From: JACIWB01 sp038818725
Lineage (GTDB): Archaea > Thermoplasmatota > E2 > UBA202 > JdFR-43
DNA length: 64,000 nucleotides
Assembly: GCA_038818725.1 (NCBI GenBank)
Contig: JAWAYL010000003.1
Span: 1 to 64,000 of the forward strand
Reading direction: 5' to 3'
Part shown: positions 53,302 to 59,156 of the stretch, piece after piece
Layout of the letters: every line of letters starts with the position of its first letter
Position numbering within the stretch: the stretch's first letter is position 1
The notes under the pieces: model-generated
The model's database searches: none
The model's input: only the letters and a program-made list of their open reading frames with translations
Told to the model about the DNA's origin: nothing
Position numbers and translations under genes: made by a program

Positions 53302-53310
53302 TTTATATAT
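53302..53310 (+). promoter_or_regulatory. TATA box of the L7Ae-S28e-L24e-Ndk operon
   Basis: TTTATATAT lies 42-50 nt upstream of the L7Ae ATG. Transcription should begin near 53330, leaving a ~22 nt leader that holds GGAGG (53339-53343) and a small hairpin CCTA-TGA-TAGG (53330-53340) overlapping it. Confidence 0.6.
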
Positions 53311-53351
53311 AACTAAAATATTTCTCATGCCTATGATAGGAGGCGATATAA

Positions 53352-53717
53352 ATGCCAATCTATGTAAAATTCGAAGTACCGGATGAGTTAGTCAAAAAAT
53401 TGTATGAGCTGGTTGAAAAAGCAAGAAATAGTGGAAAAATAAAGAAGGGTGCAAATGAAGTAACAAAATCGGTTGAAAGAGGAGAGGCAAAGCTTGTTAT
53501 AATGGCAAAAGATGTTTCTCCAGAAGAAATTCTTGCCCATATGCCATATCTATGTGATGAAAAAAACATTCTATACTCTTATGTTCCTTCAAAAGAAGAG
53601 TTGGGGCGCTCTGCGGGCTTGCAGGTTGCGACTTCTGTTGTTGCAATAGTAAATGAAGGAGATGCAAAAGAGATTTTTGAAGAAATTGTTAAAAAAGTAA
53701 AGGAGATAAAGGGATGA
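53352..53717 (+). CDS. rpl7ae: Ribosomal protein L7Ae
   Basis: 121 residues. The kink-turn RNA-binding signature KKGANEVTKSVERGEAKLV, VSPEEILAHMPYLCDE and LGRSAGLQVATSVVAI are diagnostic. Besides the ribosome it is part of box C/D and H/ACA guide RNPs and archaeal RNase P, so it would bind the K-loop motifs of the candidate guide RNA a kilobase downstream. First gene of the conserved L7Ae-S28e-L24e-Ndk operon. Confidence 0.96.
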   Translation: MPIYVKFEVPDELVKKLYELVEKARNSGKIKKGANEVTKSVERGEAKLVIMAKDVSPEEILAHMPYLCDEKNILYSYVPSKEELGRSAGLQVATSVVAIVNEGDAKEIFEEIVKKVKEIKG

Positions 53718-53718
53718 A

Positions 53719-53928
53719 ATGCCTGAGGAAAGTATTCCAGCAGAGGTAGTGGAAATTATTGGCAGGACAGGAATGTGCGGGGAAGTATTGCAGGTGAGAG
53801 TAAAAATTCTTGAAGGGAGAGATAAAAATAGAGTTATAACAAGAAATGTGATGGGCCCTGTAAGGAAGGGGGATATATTAATGCTCAGGGAAGCAGAAAG
53901 GGAAGCAAGAAAGCTGAGTGTGAAATAA
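53719..53928 (+). CDS. rps28e: Small ribosomal subunit protein eS28 (S28e)
   Basis: 69 residues; AEVVEIIGRTGMCGEVLQVRVKIL, RNVMGPVRKGDILMLRE and the end REARKLSVK are the S28e signature. One base separates it from the L7Ae stop codon, and its own stop overlaps the L24e start by one base (TAATG). Confidence 0.95.
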   Translation: MPEESIPAEVVEIIGRTGMCGEVLQVRVKILEGRDKNRVITRNVMGPVRKGDILMLREAEREARKLSVK

Positions 53929-54095
53929 TGGCAAAAAAATGCTCATTCTGTGGAAATGAAATCGAGCCAGGAACAGGAACAATGTATGTAAAGAAGGATG
54001 GCACCGCTTATTATTTTTGCTCTGGAAAATGCAAGAAAAATATGCTAAAATTAGGAAGAGATCCTAAAAAAGTTAGATGGATAACAAAAGCGTGA
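53928..54095 (+). CDS. rpl24e: Large ribosomal subunit protein eL24 (L24e)
   Basis: A 55-residue protein. MAKKCSFCGNEIEPGTGTMY and YYFCSGKCKKNMLKLGRDP give the Cys4 zinc site, and the end VRWITKA is typical of archaeal L24e. Between S28e and Ndk as in other euryarchaea. Confidence 0.95.
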   Translation: MAKKCSFCGNEIEPGTGTMYVKKDGTAYYFCSGKCKKNMLKLGRDPKKVRWITKA

Positions 54096-54099
54096 TGCT

Positions 54100-54552
54100 A
54101 TGGAGAGAACTTTTTTAATGATAAAGCCAGATGGGGTGCAAAGAAGATTAGTAGGTAAAATTTTGCAGAGAATAGAAGAGTGTGGTTTCAAAATAGTTGC
54201 AATGAAATTATTGAAAATATCTCGGGAGATGGCTGAAAAGCATTATTCAATACATAAAGGAAAGGATTTCTTTGAAGGATTGATAAATTATATAACCAGC
54301 GGACCAGTTGTTGCAATGGTTGTTGAGGGAAAAGATGCGATAGAAAGATTAAGAAAAATTGTTGGTTCAACAAATCCAAAAGATGCGATGCCTGGAACAA
54401 TAAGAGGAGATTTTGCCCAAGATATAGGAAGAAATATAATACATGCAAGTGATAGCAAAGAAACAGCGGATAAGGAAATAAAACTTTGGTTCAGCAAAGA
54501 TGAAATAGTTGATTATATAATGGATGATGAAAAATGGCTTTTTGAGGATTAA
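54100..54552 (+). CDS. ndk: Nucleoside diphosphate kinase
   Basis: 150 residues. MIKPDGVQRRLVGKI, GSTNPKDAMPGTIRGDF and the phospho-histidine site GRNIIHASDSKETA identify Ndk, which balances NTP pools. Fourth gene of the operon; start ATG 54100 is 4 nt after the L24e stop. The translation factor aIF5B gene that often follows in euryarchaea is absent; the guide-RNA candidate lies there instead. Confidence 0.95.
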   Translation: MERTFLMIKPDGVQRRLVGKILQRIEECGFKIVAMKLLKISREMAEKHYSIHKGKDFFEGLINYITSGPVVAMVVEGKDAIERLRKIVGSTNPKDAMPGTIRGDFAQDIGRNIIHASDSKETADKEIKLWFSKDEIVDYIMDDEKWLFED

Positions 54553-54553
54553 A

Positions 54554-54561
54554 TTTATATA
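54554..54561 (+). promoter_or_regulatory. TATA box of the candidate guide RNA
   Basis: TTTATATA starts two bases after the ndk stop; a start site 25 nt downstream of its centre falls at 54582, the first base of the predicted lower stem. Confidence 0.6.
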
Positions 54562-54581
54562 TTTTGCTAATAATATATTTT

Positions 54582-54699
54582 AGCTCCATCTCGAAGGCCT
54601 CTATGATAAATGAATAGAGGAGCAAACGTGGAGCAACAGCGGCATCACGGGCCCCTGCGCGATTAGTGAGCGTAAGGTCAACCCAGGTGCCGCACACTC
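54582..54699 (+). ncRNA. Candidate two-hairpin H/ACA guide RNA
   Basis: Hairpin 1: lower stem GCTCCA (54583-54588)/TGGAGC (54629-54634), an internal pocket, upper stem CCTCTAT/ATAGAGG, loop GATAAATGA, and ACA at 54636-54638. Hairpin 2: lower stem GCGGCA (54639-54644)/TGCCGC (54688-54693), pocket, upper stem CCCTGCGC/GCGTAAGG with one mismatch, loop GATTAGTGA, ACA at 54694-54696. The two loops share GAUNNNUGA, a K-loop that L7Ae could bind. The distance from the base of the upper stem to ACA is 15-16 nt in both, the spacing required for H/ACA. Predicted to guide two pseudouridylations with Cbf5, Nop10, Gar1 and L7Ae. Targets were not identified. The 3' end overlaps the panE coding sequence by about 22 nt. 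Confidence 0.75.
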
Positions 54700-55577
54700 T
54701 CATTTGCTTTTATTAAGGCATATATAGTTTCATTTATACACGCATTTATTCCATGTTTTTTTGCTCTCCTTATTATTTCTCCAATTATCTCATCTACTTC
54801 TGTTTTCTTTCCAGAAATTATATCTTGGAGCATTGAAGAAATGTTTTCTGATGTATTTATTGCAACTTCCTGCGCTTTTTTTATTATTTCCTCGTCTATT
54901 TCAATTCCCTCTGCTTTTGCAACTTCAATTCCTTCCATGCAAATTTTTTCCATTAAATATTTTGTATATTCATTTCTAACCAATTCCCCATTTTTACATC
55001 TTAAAATAGATGTTAAGCCATTAATTGCTGAATTTACTATTGCCTTCTTCCATTTTTCTTTTTTAATTTGGTTGCTTATTTTTGTTTCAATTCCACATTC
55101 ATTAAATGCTTCGCAAATCTTTTTTATCCTTTCACTAATTTCTCCGTTCATCTCTCCTATTATCGTTTCTCCCCTGCCGGCATGATATATTTTTCCATTT
55201 TCGAGAAATATTACTCCATGAGTAGTTGTTGCTCCAATAACATTTTCAACGCCAATTTTTTCCGCTATAATTTCCTCATTTCTTAATCCATTCTGAATTG
55301 AAATAACAGGAATTTTTCCAAATTTTCCTAAAATTTCATCTATTGCAAGCTTTGTATCATATGCTTTTGTTGCAAGAATAACAAAATCATATTTGCTTCC
55401 ATCCCATCTTGTTTTAGGATAAAAAATCCCTTCAGTAACCCCTTCTATTTTCAATCCCTTTTTTTCTATTTCCTCGATATGCTTTTTTCTCCCAACAAGC
55501 AAAACATCATTCTTTCTTGAAAGAAGCCCGCCAAACAATGAGCCGATTGCTCCCGCTCCAAATATTATGAATTTCAT
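54678..55577 (-). CDS. panE: 2-dehydropantoate 2-reductase (PanE)
   Basis: 299 residues. N-terminal NADP-binding FGAGAIGSLFGGLLS, the NGLRNEE loop, catalytic Lys region IKKEKWKKAIVNSAINGLTSI and a helical C-terminal domain. It makes pantoate for coenzyme A, for which the MfnA-type decarboxylase could supply beta-alanine. The last few codons overlap the candidate guide RNA on the other strand. Confidence 0.9.
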   Translation of the reverse strand: MKFIIFGAGAIGSLFGGLLSRKNDVLLVGRKKHIEEIEKKGLKIEGVTEGIFYPKTRWDGSKYDFVILATKAYDTKLAIDEILGKFGKIPVISIQNGLRNEEIIAEKIGVENVIGATTTHGVIFLENGKIYHAGRGETIIGEMNGEISERIKKICEAFNECGIETKISNQIKKEKWKKAIVNSAINGLTSILRCKNGELVRNEYTKYLMEKICMEGIEVAKAEGIEIDEEIIKKAQEVAINTSENISSMLQDIISGKKTEVDEIIGEIIRRAKKHGINACINETIYALIKANESVRHLG

Positions 55578-55682
55578 TGAATAAAATTATTCAGCAAAAT
55601 AAATTTTTTATTCTCAAAAGAGCTTCTCTAACTAATTTCAAAATATAAAATGTTATATATCAAATCAATAATTTACTTTTAA

Positions 55683-55799
55683 GCGGGCGTAGTGTAGTCT
55701 GGTATCACATAGCCCTGCCACGGCTATAACCCGGGTTCGAACTGCAACTTGTGCAAGTTGCGCATTAAAGCAAGTTGCTTGAAAATCCCGGCGCCCGCA
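55683..55799 (+). tRNA. tRNA-Gly(GCC) with a 44 nt T-loop intron
   Basis: Acceptor GCGGGCG (55683-55689)/CGCCCGC (55792-55798), discriminator A55799. D-stem GTG/CAC; anticodon stem TAGCC/GGCTA with loop CTGCCAC and anticodon GCC at 55717-55719. T-stem CCGGG/CCCGG. The T-loop TTCGAA...T is split by 55742-55785. A TATA box (TTATATATC, 55653-55661) lies about 22-30 nt upstream. Confidence 0.92.
55742..55785 (+). repeat. 44 nt T-loop intron in tRNA-Gly(GCC)
   Basis: Identical to the tRNA-His copy and about 90 percent like the tRNA-Gly(TCC) copy. Central helix TTCG/TGAA (with one G-U), bulges AAC and AAT, intron helix of eight pairs after a U-U mismatch. Excision restores TTCGAAT. Confidence 0.82.
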
Positions 55800-55801
55800 T
55801 C

Positions 55802-56668
55802 CTATTTTTCTTTTTTTGATAAAAAATATATTCCAGCTAAAAGAAGAAAAATTCCGCAAGTTTGAAGAGTTGTTATGTTTTCTCCTAAAATAAAAAAGCT
55901 CAAAATGGAAGCAAAAAATGGGGTTGATAATTCTATTGCTGAAACTTGAGCTGCTTTTATTCTTTTTAATCCTTCATAATATAGAATTGTTCCTGTTCCT
56001 CCTATAAATCCAAGAAATATCTGGTAAATGTTTGCTATATATAATTTTGAATTTATTGCAAGATAAATAAGTAGAGGAAATGAAGCTATTAAAAATCTGT
56101 AAAGAGTAAGCAAGCCAGCGTTTATTTTAGTAAGATATTTTCTCCCAACAATTGCTGTTGTTGCCCATGCAAATGTTGCAAGCAGGACAAAAAGGTCGCC
56201 AGTTGTGCCAAATTTAAGTGATAAAAAATTTTGAAATGTTCTTGTTGTTACTAAAAATGCAGAAATAATCATAAGAAAAATGCCAGTAAAATCATATTTA
56301 TTTAATTTATCTCCTCTCAGTAAAAAGAAACCAAGAATTATTATGAAAACAGGTTGAATATGCCCTATTAAAACAGCATTTATTACAGGAATTTTTGTCA
56401 ATGAAAGGAAATATAAAAAATCTCCAACAAGAGTTCCAACAATTCCAATATAAAGAATTTTTATCATATGTTCTTTTTTTATTTTTAACTCAGATTTATT
56501 TATTGCTGTTATGTAAAAAATTGCTATAATGCATGAGAAAAATGCTCTTATTGCGGATGTTTGAAGAAAATCAGAATTTTTGTAAGCAAGTTTTGCAAAG
56601 ATTGGCTCAATAGCCCAAAAAAAGCTCGCGGTTAAAACTGATATTATTCCTTTTGTTTTATTTTCCAT
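55802..56668 (-). CDS. EamA-family transporter (DMT superfamily)
   Basis: 288 residues, ten transmembrane helices in two EamA repeats, with a Pro-Ile-rich repeat end LTKIPVINAVLIGHIQPVFII in the first and ELSTPFFASILSFFILGE in the second. Likely a metabolite or amino-acid exporter; substrate unknown. Its stop is 2 bases after tRNA-Gly(GCC), tail to tail. Confidence 0.82.
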   Translation of the reverse strand: MENKTKGIISVLTASFFWAIEPIFAKLAYKNSDFLQTSAIRAFFSCIIAIFYITAINKSELKIKKEHMIKILYIGIVGTLVGDFLYFLSLTKIPVINAVLIGHIQPVFIIILGFFLLRGDKLNKYDFTGIFLMIISAFLVTTRTFQNFLSLKFGTTGDLFVLLATFAWATTAIVGRKYLTKINAGLLTLYRFLIASFPLLIYLAINSKLYIANIYQIFLGFIGGTGTILYYEGLKRIKAAQVSAIELSTPFFASILSFFILGENITTLQTCGIFLLLAGIYFLSKKEK

Positions 56669-56759
56669 TTATTTTGATATTATTTTTCAAATTTAAACTT
56701 ATAATTTGTTTTTGAGGGCAAAAATATTAAAATACCTTTTTATTTGCTGGATGATTGCC

Positions 56760-57155
56760 ATGGTTGAATTTAAGGTTGTAATAAGTGATGGAGCAAAAAG
56801 CTGGCAGATAAGCGTGGACGGCCATCATGCAAACTCACTGGTGGGCAAGAAAATTGGCGATGAAGTAGATGGAATATTTGTTTCCTTGCCAGGCTATAAA
56901 TTGCAAATTACAGGAGGCTCAGATAAAGATGGATTTCCAATGAGGAGTGATTTACCAGGTATGCAGAGAAGGAAAATATTAACAGCAAAAGGCAAGGGAT
57001 TTAAAAAGTGTGATAAAGGAGTTAGGAAAAGATTAACTGTTTGCGGAAATACAATAAGCTTAAATACCTCTCAAATAAATATGAAAATAACAAAAAAAGG
57101 AGCTAAGCCAATTGAAGAATTGCTTAAATCTGCTGGAAAGCTTAAGGAAAAATGA
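56760..57155 (+). CDS. rps6e: Small ribosomal subunit protein eS6 (S6e)
   Basis: 131 residues from ATG 56760, where MVEFKVVISDGAKSWQ matches the S6e N-terminus; the extension back to 56706 does not. GSDKDGFPMRSDLPG and RKRLTVCGNTIS are family motifs. Ends in an ATGA overlap with the aIF2-gamma gene. Confidence 0.93.
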   Translation: MVEFKVVISDGAKSWQISVDGHHANSLVGKKIGDEVDGIFVSLPGYKLQITGGSDKDGFPMRSDLPGMQRRKILTAKGKGFKKCDKGVRKRLTVCGNTISLNTSQINMKITKKGAKPIEELLKSAGKLKEK

Positions 57156-58357
57156 GCCAGCCAGAAGTAAATATAGGAATGGTAGGGCATGTTGACCATG
57201 GAAAAACTACTTTAACTCAGGCATTGACTGGCAAATGGACAGATGAGCACTCAGAAGAAATAAAGAGAGGAATTTCAATAAAACTCGGCTACGCTGACAC
57301 ATCCTTTTATAAATGTCCAAATTGTGATGAACCGGAATGCTATTCAACAAAACCAGTTTGCAAGCATTGTGGAAGCGAAACTGAATTTTTAAGAAAAGTT
57401 TCATTTGTTGATGCTCCAGGGCATGAGACGCTTATGGCAGTTGTTATATCTGGCGCCGCCATAATGGACGGCGCATTGCTCCTTATTGCTGCAAATGAAA
57501 AGTGTCCTCAGCCCCAAACTGAAGAGCATCTGATGGCACTTGATATTGTTGGGGCGAAAAATGTTATAATTGTTCAGAATAAGATTGATCTTGTTGGAAA
57601 AGAAGGAGCGATGAAAAATTATGGTGAGATAGTTGATTTTTTGAAAGATACAATAGCAAGCAATTCACCAATAATTCCAGTATCTGCACATCATGAAATA
57701 AATCTAGATGTCCTTATCATGGCAATACAAGAATTTATCCCTACTCCAGCTAGAGATAAAAATAAGCCACCATTGATGTACTCTGCAAGAAGTTTTGATG
57801 TAAATAAGCCTGGAACAAAACCATCTGATTTAAAAGGTGGGGTAATAGGCGGCTCATTAAAGCAAGGCGTGCTAAGGGTAGGGGATGAAATAGAAATAAG
57901 GCCCGGAGTAAAAGTGCAGGCTCATGGAAAAACAACATATGAGCCAATTTTTACAGAAATTGCATCCATAATGACAGGTGGGGAATTTGTCGAGGAAGCT
58001 TACCCTGGTGGATTGCTTGCAATAGGAACATATCTCGACCCCTCTTTTACTAAAGCTGATGGGCTTGCAGGGAAAGTTGTTGGAAAAAATCTTCCGCCTG
58101 TTTTTTATGATTTGTGCATGGATTTGCATGTTATTGAAAGAGTGGAAGGAAAAGATTTAGGAAAAATAAGGAGCAACGAATCGCTTATGCTTACTGTAGG
58201 AACCGCAACAACTGTTGGTGTGCCAAAAAATATAAAAAAGGATTATATTGAAGTAGATTTAAAAATCCCAGTTTGCGCAGAAAGCGGGCAGAGAGTTGCT
58301 ATTTCTCGTAGCATAGGTGGGAGGTGGCATTTATATGGATATGGTGAGATAAAATGA
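57152..58357 (+). CDS. eif2g: Translation initiation factor aIF2 subunit gamma
   Basis: 401 residues. GTPase motifs GHVDHGKTTL, DAPGHE and NKIDLV, and the zinc knuckle CPNCDEPEC with CKHCGSET. It forms the core of aIF2, binding Met-tRNA and GTP. The downstream PIN gene overlaps by 4 nt. The alpha subunit is at 10275-11048. Confidence 0.97.
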   Translation: MSQPEVNIGMVGHVDHGKTTLTQALTGKWTDEHSEEIKRGISIKLGYADTSFYKCPNCDEPECYSTKPVCKHCGSETEFLRKVSFVDAPGHETLMAVVISGAAIMDGALLLIAANEKCPQPQTEEHLMALDIVGAKNVIIVQNKIDLVGKEGAMKNYGEIVDFLKDTIASNSPIIPVSAHHEINLDVLIMAIQEFIPTPARDKNKPPLMYSARSFDVNKPGTKPSDLKGGVIGGSLKQGVLRVGDEIEIRPGVKVQAHGKTTYEPIFTEIASIMTGGEFVEEAYPGGLLAIGTYLDPSFTKADGLAGKVVGKNLPPVFYDLCMDLHVIERVEGKDLGKIRSNESLMLTVGTATTVGVPKNIKKDYIEVDLKIPVCAESGQRVAISRSIGGRWHLYGYGEIK

Positions 58358-58737
58358 GAGCTGTAGTGTTAGATACAAATGCCCTTATGATGCCATATCA
58401 ATTTGATATAAATATTGAAAAAGAATTAACTCGCTTATTAGGAGTTTGCAGAATAATTGTTCCAAGAAGTGTTGTTGAAGAAATTGAAAAAATTGCTGAG
58501 AAAGGTGGAGAAACAGGAAGGGCGGCGCAGCTTGCTTTAAGTATAATAAAGAAAAGATGCTTTAGGGTTGTTGAAACCGAAAGAAAAGGAGATGATGGAG
58601 TTATTGAAACAGCAATTAAGACAGAGGCAGCGATTTTAACAAATGATAAGGAATTAAAGAAAAAAGCAAAAGAACTTAAACTTACAGTAATATATTTAAG
58701 AGAAGGAAAAAAGCTTGAAATGGAGGAAATACCATAA
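58354..58737 (+). CDS. PIN-domain protein (Fcf1/VapC9-like predicted RNase)
   Basis: 127 residues. VLDTNALMMPYQF, the middle PRSVVEEIEKIA and GDDGVIETAI plus ILTNDKELKKKAKEL give the acidic residues of a PIN nuclease. In archaea this gene commonly follows aIF2-gamma and is thought to act in rRNA processing, not as a toxin; no antitoxin gene is adjacent. Overlaps the queF start (TAATG). Confidence 0.85.
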   Translation: MRAVVLDTNALMMPYQFDINIEKELTRLLGVCRIIVPRSVVEEIEKIAEKGGETGRAAQLALSIIKKRCFRVVETERKGDDGVIETAIKTEAAILTNDKELKKKAKELKLTVIYLREGKKLEMEEIP

Positions 58738-59105
58738 TGAAATATGGAGAAAGAGAAATAAAGAAAGCAAAAATTGAATTATGGGAAAATCCTTTTCCTG
58801 ATAAAAATTATTTTATTGAAATAACTTTTTCAGAATTCACTTCTCTCTGCCCTCGCTCTGGCTATCCTGATTTTGCAACAATAAAGATAAGATATATACC
58901 TGATAAATATATAGTTGAACTTAAATCTCTTAAACTTTATCTTAACTCATATCGCTACAAATATGTAACTCATGAAGAAGCAACAAACAAAATTTATAAA
59001 GATTTAAGCGAGGCATTAAAGCCAAGATTTATTGAAGTTATTGGCGATTTTAATTTAAGAGGAGGAATAAAGACAGTTGTAAGAGTAGCATCTGATACAT
59101 GCTAA
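58737..59105 (+). CDS. queF: QueF-family protein (preQ0 reductase or archaeosine synthase QueF-L)
   Basis: 122 residues, T-fold. C38 (FTSLCPRSG), D45 (YPDFATIKI) and the motif E61-L-K-S-L-K-L-Y68 lie exactly 17 residues before C55, D62 and E78 of Bacillus subtilis QueF. Cys and Asp are needed to form the preQ0 thioimide. In archaea, a QueF-like protein converts preQ0 in tRNA to archaeosine, replacing ArcS; the presence of the full NADPH-type motif here would instead fit a preQ0 reductase. The sequence alone does not decide. Last gene of S6e-aIF2g-PIN-QueF. Confidence 0.82.
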   Translation: MKYGEREIKKAKIELWENPFPDKNYFIEITFSEFTSLCPRSGYPDFATIKIRYIPDKYIVELKSLKLYLNSYRYKYVTHEEATNKIYKDLSEALKPRFIEVIGDFNLRGGIKTVVRVASDTC

Positions 59106-59156
59106 CATTTTTCAATAAAATTTATATTTAGGTAAGGTATTAAACACGTGATTGAA

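Noticed and set aside
54491..54703. 70-codon minus-strand frame across the ndk end and the sRNA region
   Set aside because: Composition is unlike a protein of this genome, it crosses the TATA box and both guide-RNA hairpins, and it overlaps ndk and panE.
36906..55785. T-loop insertions as assembly errors or as insertion sequences
   Set aside because: Three separate loci on both strands have them at the same base with exact restoration of a seven-base loop; they encode no protein and lack target duplications.
58354..58737. PIN gene as a VapC toxin
   Set aside because: No VapB-like gene is adjacent, and the location after aIF2-gamma is a conserved housekeeping arrangement.
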